Part shown: positions 1-5,240 of the stretch, piece by piece
How positions within the stretch are numbered: the first letter of the stretch is position 1
Layout of the letters: each line of letters begins with the position of its first letter
NCBI GenBank assembly: GCA_047629975.1
Contig: JBLHUT010000243.1
Coordinates: 1-5,240 of the forward strand
From: JBLHUT01 sp047629975
Lineage (GTDB): Bacteria; Pseudomonadota; Alphaproteobacteria; Rhodobacterales; Rhodobacteraceae
Length of the DNA stretch: 5,240 nucleotides
Direction: 5' to 3'
Notes under the pieces: model-generated
What the model saw: only the letters and a program-made list of their open reading frames with translations
The model's database searches: none
What the model was told of the DNA's origin: nothing
Translations under genes and position numbers: made by a program

Positions 1-96
1 ATCTATCTTGAGCAGGGTCGCGTGCTTGCAAACGAAAAGGGCAGCGGCGGGCTAAAGAAGTTCACCGCACTTGCCAACAGAGACAGAGGGACCTGA
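1..96 (+). CDS. C-terminal end of a probable ABC exporter ATPase/permease of a type I secretion system (5' truncated by window edge)
   Basis: Frame 1 is open from the window edge to a TGA at 94-96 and encodes the last 31 residues of a protein. It begins IYLEQGRVLANEKG, which fits the strand after the H-loop of ABC ATPases, where a 'drI.vLeqGrv' pattern is usual. It ends in a short basic tail (KKFTALANRDRGT). The stop is one base before the ATG of the HlyD-family gene, the normal order of an ABC exporter followed by its membrane fusion protein. By inference it is the inner-membrane energy-coupling subunit that pairs with that adaptor. No Walker or signature motif lies inside the window, so the family call rests on the tail and the neighbour only. 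Confidence 0.6.
   Translation: MYLEQGRVLANEKGSGGLKKFTALANRDRGT
85..90 (+). promoter_or_regulatory. Ribosome binding site that fixes the HlyD-family start
   Basis: AGAGGG lies 7 bases before the ATG at 98, inside the last codons of the upstream gene. It supports ATG 98 over the in-frame TTG at 71, which has no comparable leader and would overlap the upstream gene by 26 bases. Confidence 0.65.
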
Positions 97-97
97 A

Positions 98-1426
98 ATG
101 GCATTCAAATTTTTCCGGAAATCAAGGCGAAGCGTTTTTGCACAGGTCAACCTTGGCTTTGACCGCCGCGCACCACGGATCGCACGGGTGGTAATCCTGA
201 CCATTACCGGATTCATTGTGGCAAACCTTGCGTGGGCGGCCTCTACGACGGTGCCGGAACTGACGCGCGCCGCGGGCGAGATCGTACCGAACGGGCAGTT
301 TCAACAGGTCGAGACCTTTGAGGGCGGCGTGATCACCACCGTTCTGGTTGAAGAAGGCGCACAGGTCGTTCAGGGGCAATTGTTGACCGTTCTGTCATCG
401 GCCGATCTTGATCAGGCCGAGCGTGACACCGCACAGGCCCGCAAATCCGTCGAGGAAAAGCTGCTCAATCACCACGCCGTCCTTAACGGACTGGATACCG
501 GACCACCTGTTGCCGCAACGCCCCCCCCTGCCCGAAACCCGACCGCGCAGGGCTATGCCGCCTCGCGGCTTGATCTGTTTTTTGCCCAACAACAGGTTCA
601 GTTGGATCTGGTCGTGCATATGGAGCGGTCGCTGACAACGATGCAACGCGCCAAGGACCTTGCCGGACGGCAGGTCGAAGCCCGCAAAGAGCCGCTGGCC
701 CGCGCGCAGACTTTGCTAAAGAGCGGTCTGACCACACGTCGCGAACTTGATGCCGCGAACGACCGCCTTGATGAGGCGCGCGCCGGGTTGATCGAAATCG
801 AAATGCGGCTGGCGCAAACCCAACAGGAACTGAGCCTTGCAAAGGCCACGCTGCGCAACGCGGAACTCACCATTCGCGAGGAATTCGTAGAAGCTGTTTT
901 CGAACTCGAGCAGGAACGGGACGCCTTGCTTGTCGCCACCAAGGTTCTGGCAGAGCGGCGCGCAAGCCTTGATGTGCGGGCCCCTGAATCGGGGCTGTTG
1001 CATGCCGTGGCCTTTCCGAACCGGGGCGAGGTCATCGCGCCGGGCGAGACATTGTTCGAAATCCTGCCAACCTCACAAGGGCTGGTCGCCCAGATCAAGA
1101 TCCAGCCGATCGACATCGGACATGTAGCAGCCGGAGATGTGGTATCGATCAAGATCGAGACCTTTGACGCGCGCCGCTACGGCCTGGTCAGTGGGACAAT
1201 TCTGAGTATTTCACCGAACTCTGTGATGGACCCCGTTACAAGCCAGGGGTATTTTCGCACGATTGTGGCGCTTGACCAACTCACCATCGGTCAGGGGCAA
1301 TGGCAAAGCGCCCTGCGCCCCGGAATGGCGGCCTCTGCGGAAATCATTACCGACGAGCGCACCGTCATTGCCTATCTGCTCAAGCCGATCAACCAATCCC
1401 TTCAGAACGCCTTTGGAGAGCGGTAG
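98..1426 (+). CDS. HlyD-family type I secretion periplasmic adaptor (membrane fusion protein)
   Basis: This 442-residue protein is anchored in the inner membrane and spans the periplasm. In type I secretion such proteins join the ABC exporter to a TolC-like outer-membrane channel. Visible layout: a basic cytoplasmic N-terminus (KFFRKSRRS, residues 4-12); one membrane helix at about 28-47 (VVILTITGFIVANLAWA); a first half of a lipoyl-like domain at about 60-100 (FEGGVITTVLVEEGAQV); a long heptad-rich alpha-hairpin at about 101-290 with a Pro-rich break (TPPPARNP, 141-148); the second lipoyl half at about 293-325 (VRAPESGLLHAV); and a beta-barrel ending in the family signature RPGMAASAEIITDERTVIAY with LLKP after it (407-430). 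The length is normal for the HlyD/PrtE/LapC group. It follows the presumed ATPase gene by one base, so the two are co-translated. The substrate is unknown. The start at 98 was chosen for its SD and lack of overlap. The family call is firm; the exact subfamily is not. Confidence 0.93.
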   Translation: MAFKFFRKSRRSVFAQVNLGFDRRAPRIARVVILTITGFIVANLAWAASTTVPELTRAAGEIVPNGQFQQVETFEGGVITTVLVEEGAQVVQGQLLTVLSSADLDQAERDTAQARKSVEEKLLNHHAVLNGLDTGPPVAATPPPARNPTAQGYAASRLDLFFAQQQVQLDLVVHMERSLTTMQRAKDLAGRQVEARKEPLARAQTLLKSGLTTRRELDAANDRLDEARAGLIEIEMRLAQTQQELSLAKATLRNAELTIREEFVEAVFELEQERDALLVATKVLAERRASLDVRAPESGLLHAVAFPNRGEVIAPGETLFEILPTSQGLVAQIKIQPIDIGHVAAGDVVSIKIETFDARRYGLVSGTILSISPNSVMDPVTSQGYFRTIVALDQLTIGQGQWQSALRPGMAASAEIITDERTVIAYLLKPINQSLQNAFGER

Positions 1427-1465
1427 TATCCCCGTCTTGTGGCACAGCCGACGCAGGCCCGCCGA
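1427..1465. other. Short convergent intergenic gap without a clear terminator
   Basis: These 39 bases separate the stop codons of two convergent genes. I looked for a GC-rich stem followed by a T-run on either strand and found only a weak imperfect inverted repeat (cgtc...gacg around TTGTGGCACAG, with too small an inner loop) and no T-run. If termination occurs here it is probably Rho-dependent or involves sequence inside the genes. Confidence 0.5.
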
Positions 1466-2371
1466 TCAAGGGTCCAAAAGATGCCGCAGATCCCCCAGAA
1501 GCTTGGCATAACGGGATAGAAAACGCGCGGCATCCGCACCGTTGACCACCCTGTGATCATAGGACAGATCGAGTGGCACCATCGGCACTGGCAGCCATGA
1601 TGTGCCATCCCAGACCGGAACAAGCTCTGTTCGGGTCAACCCCAAAATTGCCACTTCGGGCGGGTTGACGATGGGCGTAAAGGCCATGCCTCCGATCCCG
1701 CCAAGATTGGAAATCGACATCGATGCCCCCCCCATCTCTTCAGGTCTGATCTTGCGGCTTTGGCCCCGTTTGGCAAAGTCCGCGATCTCTTGCGCGATCT
1801 GCCAAAGCCCTTTGCGATCAGCGTTCCGGATCACAGGGACCATCAACCCGTGCGGCGTATCTATCGCTATTCCAATATGAAAAAATGACTTCAGGATCAA
1901 TTGCTTGCCATCTGAACCGAGCGATGAATTGAAGCGCGGAAAGTCACGCAAGCACCGTGAAAGCACCTTTACATGGAACGCCAACGCCGTCAGCTTTATC
2001 CCGCGTCCCGTTGCTTCGTCGCGCAGGTTTTTTCGCATGTCCTCGACAGCCCGCATATCGGCCCTGTCATGATGGGTCACCTGCGGGATCAAGGCATTTG
2101 CAGCCCCCAGATTTGCCGCAGCAACCTGTGCAATGCGCGACATGGGTTCAATGGTGACAGGCCCGTATCCACTGTGGTCCACATCCCAGAACCGCGTATG
2201 ATCGTCCGCGGCATGCGCAGCTTTTGCGCCCTGCTTTTCCTTGTTTTCAAGATGAGAATCAACATCATCACGGGCAAGCCTTCGGCGCCCTGTCGCGCTG
2301 GCAAGAGTGGGCAGGTCGACCCCTTTGGCAGCAGCATAGGCCCGAACAGACGGTGAGGCGATAAAGTTCAT
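1466..2371 (-). CDS. Dihydrolipoamide acyltransferase (E2) of AceF type, lacking any lipoyl domain
   Basis: A 301-residue E2 subunit of a 2-oxoacid dehydrogenase complex. E2 moves the acyl group from lipoyl-dihydrolipoamide to CoA and forms the cytoplasmic core to which E1 and E3 bind. Residues 3-41 are a peripheral-subunit-binding domain (IASPSVRAYAAAKGVDLPTL, then TGRRRLARDDV). Residues 43-65 are a charged linker. Residues 66-301 are a full catalytic domain resembling E. coli AceF: PQVTHHDRADM, PRFNSSL, GIAIDTPHGLMVPV, SMSISNLGGIGG, FTPIVNPPEVAILGL, and the active-site block SYDHRVVNGADAARF with His273 and Asn277. Asn in place of the commoner Asp is, as I recall, also found in the Azotobacter E2. 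No lipoyl domain is present, and none can be hidden upstream because the aldehyde dehydrogenase stop is 8 bases before the ATG. Usual AceF proteins carry one to three lipoyl domains. By inference it uses the lipoyl arms of the first complete gene of the operon. Acyl specificity is not evident. Confidence 0.9.
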   Translation of the reverse strand: MNFIASPSVRAYAAAKGVDLPTLASATGRRRLARDDVDSHLENKEKQGAKAAHAADDHTRFWDVDHSGYGPVTIEPMSRIAQVAAANLGAANALIPQVTHHDRADMRAVEDMRKNLRDEATGRGIKLTALAFHVKVLSRCLRDFPRFNSSLGSDGKQLILKSFFHIGIAIDTPHGLMVPVIRNADRKGLWQIAQEIADFAKRGQSRKIRPEEMGGASMSISNLGGIGGMAFTPIVNPPEVAILGLTRTELVPVWDGTSWLPVPMVPLDLSYDHRVVNGADAARFLSRYAKLLGDLRHLLDP

Positions 2372-2382
2372 ATCACCCCCTA
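2372..2382 (-). promoter_or_regulatory. Stop codon/Shine-Dalgarno junction coupling the aldehyde dehydrogenase and E2 genes
   Basis: Read on the minus strand, the junction is TAGGGGGTGAT followed directly by the E2 ATG. The TAG stop supplies the first bases of an SD-like AGGGGGTGAT, which differs from the full anti-SD complement AGGAGGTGAT at one base. A ribosome ending the upstream gene would already sit on this site, so coupled re-initiation is likely. The core-to-start spacing is short, about 4 bases. Confidence 0.6.
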
Positions 2383-3810
2383 CCAGCTTGCCGAAATGTA
2401 TTGGGTTTCCATGAATTCAAGCATTCCTTCATGCCCTCCTTCACGGCCAAGCCCCGATTGTTTGACCCCGCCAAAAGGGGCCGCCGGATCAGAAACAAGC
2501 CCGCGGTTCAGGCCGACCATGCCGTATTCCAGACGCTCGCACACCTGAAGGCCACGCTTCATATCCTCAGTAAAAACATAGGCCACCAACCCGTATTCAG
2601 TATCATTTGCGCGGACAATCACATCTTCTTGCTCCGTGAATGTCTGGATCGCGGCAACCGGGCCAAAGATTTCGTCACGCACGCAGTCAGCAGTTTCGGG
2701 AACACCCGACAGAACCGTGGGCATGTAAAAATATCCCTTTCCGTCAGGCGCCGAGCCGCCGATTTCGATTTTGGCCCCCTTTGCCACGGCATCCGACACG
2801 AATGCCGCCACCTTGTCACGGGTGTCCGCATTGACCAAAGGCCCGACATCAACCGAAGGATCAGTGCCATCGCCCACCTTCAAAGCCGCCATTGCCGCAC
2901 TCAGTTTGGCGGTAAAGGCCGACGCCACGTCAACATGGACATAAATCCGGTTCGCTGCGGTGCACGCTTCGCCAAGGTTGCGCATTTTGGCCAACATCGC
3001 GCCTTCAACAGCAGCATCGATATCAGCATCCTCAAAGACGATAAGCGGGGCATTGCCACCCAGTTCCATCGCAGGCTTCAACACCTGATCCGCGGCACTG
3101 TGCAATAGTTTGCGCCCCACACTGGTCGAACCGGTAAACGACACAACCCGCACCCGCGGATCGTGCAGCATATGGTCCACCAACGCCCCGGTTTTACGCG
3201 AGGGCAGCACATTGACCAACCCTTTGGGCACGCCTGCCTCTTCCAACAGCGGCATCAGGGCCAGCATCGTCAAAGGCGTTTCGGACGCCGGTTTGATGAT
3301 CACAGCACAGCCCGCCGCAAGCGCAGGCGCGATTTTGCGGGTACCCATTGCGGCCGGATAGTTCCACGGAGTGATCAGCACCGCAATGCCGGCAGGTTTG
3401 TGTTGCACAATGATCCGCGCCCCAGAGGCCGGGGCATGGGCAATCATCCCGTCCGCACGCACCGCTTCTTCGGCGAACCAACGGAAAAATTCCGCCGCAT
3501 AGGTGGCCTCGCCCATGGCATCGGCCCCTGCTTTGCCATTCTCCAGTGTGATGATCCGGGCAAGCTCGGGCAAACGGGCCGTCATCAACTCCCACGCCTT
3601 GCGCAAAACCTCCGAGCGGGCCCTTGGCGTGCGCGCTGCCCACTCCTTCATTGCGACCTCGGCCGCATCCAGAGCAGCATCGGCATCGGAAATTTCGGCA
3701 GAAGCAACAGAGGCAATGACCTCTTCGGTAGACGGGTTGATCACATCAAATCGCTCATTCGCAGCACCACTGCGCCATGCGCCATCAATGTATAAGTCTG
3801 TATAGTCCAT
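2380..3810 (-). CDS. gabD: NAD(P)-dependent succinate-semialdehyde dehydrogenase-type aldehyde dehydrogenase
   Basis: A 476-residue soluble aldehyde dehydrogenase, close to the usual length of the GabD group (about 480). It oxidises an aldehyde, probably a semialdehyde, to the acid. Visible motifs: PWNYP with the oxyanion-hole Asn150; KPASETP with cofactor-binding Lys173; SFTGSTSVG at 224-232; MELGGNAP with general-base Glu249; GEACTAANR with catalytic Cys283; DEIFGP with Glu380; and a C-terminal PFGGVKQSGLGREGG at 445-459. All catalytic residues are present. ATG 3810 was chosen because GGGAGG precedes it by 5 bases; a longer reading to 3867 would run into the upstream gene and adds a tail unlike the family. 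It lies 16 bases after the lipoyl protein stop and 8 bases before the E2 start, inside one operon. The true substrate may be another semialdehyde, and cofactor preference cannot be judged reliably. Acetoin operons also carry an aldehyde dehydrogenase (acoD), but this protein looks GabD-like. Confidence 0.9.
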   Translation of the reverse strand: MDYTDLYIDGAWRSGAANERFDVINPSTEEVIASVASAEISDADAALDAAEVAMKEWAARTPRARSEVLRKAWELMTARLPELARIITLENGKAGADAMGEATYAAEFFRWFAEEAVRADGMIAHAPASGARIIVQHKPAGIAVLITPWNYPAAMGTRKIAPALAAGCAVIIKPASETPLTMLALMPLLEEAGVPKGLVNVLPSRKTGALVDHMLHDPRVRVVSFTGSTSVGRKLLHSAADQVLKPAMELGGNAPLIVFEDADIDAAVEGAMLAKMRNLGEACTAANRIYVHVDVASAFTAKLSAAMAALKVGDGTDPSVDVGPLVNADTRDKVAAFVSDAVAKGAKIEIGGSAPDGKGYFYMPTVLSGVPETADCVRDEIFGPVAAIQTFTEQEDVIVRANDTEYGLVAYVFTEDMKRGLQVCERLEYGMVGLNRGLVSDPAAPFGGVKQSGLGREGGHEGMLEFMETQYISASW

Positions 3811-3815
3811 TTGTG

Positions 3816-3821
3816 CCTCCC
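3816..3821 (-). promoter_or_regulatory. Ribosome binding site fixing the aldehyde dehydrogenase start
   Basis: GGGAGG on the minus strand lies 5 bases upstream of the ATG at 3810, within the 16-base gap after the preceding gene. It decides for MDYTDLYIDG as the N-terminus instead of a 19-residue-longer reading that overlaps the upstream coding sequence. Confidence 0.75.
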
Positions 3822-3826
3822 GGGCG

Positions 3827-5188
3827 TCAAAGTAGATGGCGAAGCGGCTCGGCCAGCCGTCCGGCAAAGCCGGTAATCAGCAGTATCGCCACATCTTCGC
3901 TCAAATAATCGGATGAAAAATCAAGCGTCACGGTATAGAAGTCTCCGTCACGCACCAAGCCCAGCGTTGGAATGGACGCCGCAGGCAAACGCATCCCGAT
4001 AATCGCGCTTTGCGTCAAATCACGCAGAATAAGTGATGGATGGACGTTTGCACTGACCTCGGGCTGTGCCGACAATTGTGCATGATCGGGGTTTGACAGC
4101 CTCCGTACCGGTTCTCCGGCGGAGGCCAGTTCGATGACGACATCGCCTTCAACTTGTCCGGTCGCCCCGCGCATTGCGGCGCTGGCGAAACTCGCCCAAA
4201 GGGATCGGCACGCAAGCGTGATACCAACGGTCTCGTTGCTCCAGGCAATGATATCCGCAGTCGGGCCAATACCGGCGCGCGCAGTAAGTCGGCACCGCTC
4301 GGCGGATGGAACGATAGCTACAGGAGCAACTGTGGAAAGACCGCGCAACACCTCCAGATCGGACACGTGAAAGGGCTGTGAATATCCGTTTTCAACCAGC
4401 ACACTAAGGTGCAGGCCCTGCTCCAAGGCCAATCTGCGGGCTTTTGGTGACGCCAGTATCCGGCCATTGGCCGCAGCAACGGGCATCTTCCCGGTGGCCG
4501 CGGCAACGGGCATCTTCGCAGGTAAACCTGGCGCAACAACCGCTGACGATGGGCCTGGCGAAGGAGTGCGCACGACAGCGCGTTGTTGCGTGGCATTCTC
4601 TGGCTCGGTCTTCGTGATCACTGCGATCACATCACCCACAGGTATCTCCTGCCCGGCTTCAGCAAGCAGCGCAGCAACATAGCCGTCATGGCCGGCGGGG
4701 ACCTCCATGGTGCTTTTGTCTGTCTCAACCTCAAGAAGAATTTCATCCGCCGTGACCGCATCACCGGGGGATTTGAGCCATGAAATCAGTCGTCCGGTTT
4801 CCTGCGCCATGCCCAGCGCAGGCATGATGATCGATTGCCCTGCAGGCTTTGAAACCGGCACAGCAGCTGTGGCATCGGGACCGGACGCGTCAAGGACAGG
4901 TAGATCGGGGGCAAGTGCGGGCCGGGAACCGACTTGCAATGTTTCCCCTTCAGCAGAAGCAATGACGGCAATCACAGAGCCCACCGGCACCGCATCTCCT
5001 GCGACGGCGCGAATGTCGGTCAACACGCCGTCCGCCAACGCCTCGACCTCCATGACAGCCTTATCCGTTTCGACCTCCATCAACGCATCGCCCGCTTTGA
5101 TCACGTCTCCGGATTTCTTGAGCCAGGACACGATCAAGCCGGTGTCTTGAGCCATTCCCAACGCTGGCATGATGACCTCATGCGGCAT
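3827..5188 (-). CDS. Di-lipoyl protein with subunit-binding-like domain and degenerate (pseudo) E2 catalytic domain
   Basis: A 453-residue protein that looks like the lipoyl-carrying, non-catalytic partner of an E2. Two lipoyl domains lie at about 2-76 and 119-193. Each starts with IMPALGMAQ and each has an ETDK lipoylation turn (Lys43, Lys158). Flexible Ala/Pro linkers occupy 77-118 and 194-242; the second contains a 9-residue tandem repeat (KMPVAAATG, KMPVAAANG). Residues 244-280 resemble a peripheral-subunit-binding domain (ILASPKARRLALEQGLHLSV), but the usual GTG..GRI loop is replaced by ENGYSQPF. Residues from about 285 resemble a shortened, eroded acyltransferase domain: near the C-terminus SSDYLSED lines up with SYDHRVVN of the neighbouring E2, putting Tyr428 where the catalytic His should be. 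The ending PLRHLL echoes LRHLLDP of that E2. It is therefore probably inactive as an acyltransferase and supplies lipoyl arms in trans, perhaps also recruiting E3 or E1. The start ATG has GGGGGA 8 bases upstream and overlaps the previous gene by 11 bases. Confidence 0.85.
   Translation of the reverse strand: MPHEVIMPALGMAQDTGLIVSWLKKSGDVIKAGDALMEVETDKAVMEVEALADGVLTDIRAVAGDAVPVGSVIAVIASAEGETLQVGSRPALAPDLPVLDASGPDATAAVPVSKPAGQSIIMPALGMAQETGRLISWLKSPGDAVTADEILLEVETDKSTMEVPAGHDGYVAALLAEAGQEIPVGDVIAVITKTEPENATQQRAVVRTPSPGPSSAVVAPGLPAKMPVAAATGKMPVAAANGRILASPKARRLALEQGLHLSVLVENGYSQPFHVSDLEVLRGLSTVAPVAIVPSAERCRLTARAGIGPTADIIAWSNETVGITLACRSLWASFASAAMRGATGQVEGDVVIELASAGEPVRRLSNPDHAQLSAQPEVSANVHPSLILRDLTQSAIIGMRLPAASIPTLGLVRDGDFYTVTLDFSSDYLSEDVAILLITGFAGRLAEPLRHLL
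3830..4336 (-). other. Degenerate E2 acyltransferase-like domain (C-terminal part of the di-lipoyl protein)
   Basis: This segment encodes residues 285-453, about 170 residues against roughly 235 in the intact catalytic core next door. Two blocks can be aligned by eye. LILRDLTQSAIIGM then PTLGLVRDG matches SMSISNLGGIGGM then EVAILGLTR, and TLDFSSDYLSED matches PLDLSYDHRVVN. The catalytic His is Tyr, the following Arg is Leu, and the serine-containing SMSISN is not kept. The rest of the domain aligns poorly, so homology over its full length is inferred. Confidence 0.6.
4464..4517 (-). repeat. 27-bp tandem duplication in the linker before the subunit-binding-like domain
   Basis: Two adjacent copies, 4464-4490 and 4491-4517, match at 24 of 27 bases. 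They encode KMPVAAATG and KMPVAAANG. The repeat keeps frame and lengthens an Ala-rich flexible linker of the kind that lets lipoyl domains swing. Copy-number change here would alter linker length without breaking the protein. Confidence 0.85.
4610..4834 (-). repeat. Second lipoyl domain (duplicated unit)
   Basis: Residues 119-193 of the di-lipoyl protein. The modified residue is expected to be Lys158 in VETDKSTMEV. The domain shares IMPALGMAQ, TG, SWLK, VETDK and MEV with the first copy, and its first 60 bases are also visibly similar at DNA level, so it is an internal duplication now well diverged. Confidence 0.85.
4961..5185 (-). repeat. First lipoyl domain (duplicated unit)
   Basis: Residues 2-76 of the di-lipoyl protein. 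The lipoate attachment site is expected at Lys43 in VETDKAVMEV, in the tight turn between the two half-domains (IMPALGMAQDTG to WLKKSGD, and VPVGSVIAVI after the turn). Biotin attachment is unlikely because the turn has DKA instead of the MKM typical of biotin domains. Confidence 0.88.
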
Positions 5189-5240
5189 GGATCATTTCCC
5201 CCGAGCACAGCTTGCGTGCCATTTCAGCGACCCCTTCAGG
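5178..5240 (-). CDS. C-terminal 20 codons of an unidentified upstream gene of the same operon (truncated by window edge)
   Basis: On the minus strand the frame from the window edge is open for 20 codons to a TGA at 5180-5178. It ends VAEMARKLCSGEMIHAA, plausible as a C-terminal helix and tail. The stop lies inside the di-lipoyl gene, giving an 11-base overlap and possible translational coupling. By position it could be an E1 subunit of the same complex, since E1 genes usually precede E2, but the tail is too short and not distinctive enough to assign. A second frame ending at a TGA at 5194-5192 also stays open from the edge but looks less protein-like, so the reading is provisional. Confidence 0.45.
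   Translation of the reverse strand, partial: PEGVAEMARKLCSGEMIHAA

Noticed and set aside
71..97. TTG start at 71 extending the HlyD-family protein by 9 residues (MPTETEGPE)
   Set aside because: It overlaps the upstream gene, has no SD, and the ATG at 98 has AGAGGG 7 bases before it.
276..1075. Lipoyl-like halves of the HlyD adaptor as functionally linked to the lipoyl proteins of the opposite operon
   Set aside because: The HlyD lipoyl fold is structural and has no ETDK-type modification turn. The two operons are convergent and there is no sign of a shared function.
598..1152. 184-codon open frame on the - strand opposite the HlyD gene
   Set aside because: It is Ser/Arg/Ala-rich with no motif, and the opposite strand encodes a well-supported HlyD-family protein.
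1427..1465. Possible bidirectional terminator between the convergent genes
   Set aside because: Only short, imperfect inverted repeats with a loop that is too small, and no T-run on either strand.
1466..2371. The short E2 as a truncated pseudogene missing its lipoyl domains
   Set aside because: It has its own SD and ATG right after the upstream stop, an intact binding domain from residue 3 and a complete active site, so it looks like a functional short form.
2401..3108. 235-codon open frame on the + strand
   Set aside because: It lies antisense within the aldehyde dehydrogenase gene, has His/Arg-rich composition with no recognisable domain, and is typical of GC-rich shadow frames.
3811..3867. 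N-terminal extension of the aldehyde dehydrogenase to 3867
   Set aside because: It would overlap the di-lipoyl gene, and the added residues do not look like the family. ATG 3810 has a strong GGGAGG.
4707..5150. 147-codon open frame on the + strand opposite the lipoyl domains
   Set aside because: Its Ser/Thr/Ala-rich composition mirrors the antisense of lipoyl repeats. No start context or domain was seen.

Overview
The window is GC-rich and almost entirely coding. It has short Shine-Dalgarno-type leaders, tightly packed operons and proteobacterial protein families. The codon use and the style of the aldehyde dehydrogenase (GEACTAANR active-site segment) suggest an alphaproteobacterium, probably of the Rhodobacterales/Roseobacter kind. 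That placement is an impression from the sequence, not a phylogeny.

Left part (1-1426, + strand): the 3' end of one gene, most likely the ATPase/permease of a type I secretion ABC exporter, is followed after a single base by a complete HlyD-family membrane fusion protein. Together they form the inner-membrane half of a type I secretion system. The secreted substrate and the outer-membrane channel are not in the window.

Right part (5240 down to 1466, - strand): one operon convergent with the secretion genes. In transcription order it holds the last 20 codons of an unidentified gene; a 453-residue protein with two lipoyl domains, a peripheral-subunit-binding-like domain and a degenerate E2 catalytic-like domain; a complete succinate-semialdehyde-type aldehyde dehydrogenase; and a 301-residue AceF-type dihydrolipoamide acyltransferase (E2) that has a subunit-binding domain and a full catalytic core but no lipoyl domain. 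Junctions are an 11-base overlap, a 16-base gap and an 8-base gap, so the genes are very probably co-transcribed and partly translationally coupled.

The most interesting point is the division of labour in this 2-oxoacid dehydrogenase complex. The swinging lipoyl arms sit on one protein, whose own acyltransferase domain has lost its catalytic histidine (a pseudo-E2 resembling in principle the eukaryotic E3-binding protein, protein X). The active acyltransferase sits on another protein that carries no lipoyl arm. The aldehyde dehydrogenase gene lies between the two halves, which suggests a pathway feeding an aldehyde or semialdehyde and a 2-oxoacid into central metabolism. The substrate cannot be told from this window.

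No tRNA, rRNA, insertion sequence, CRISPR array or convincing intrinsic terminator was seen. There is no gene-free stretch longer than about 40 bases.
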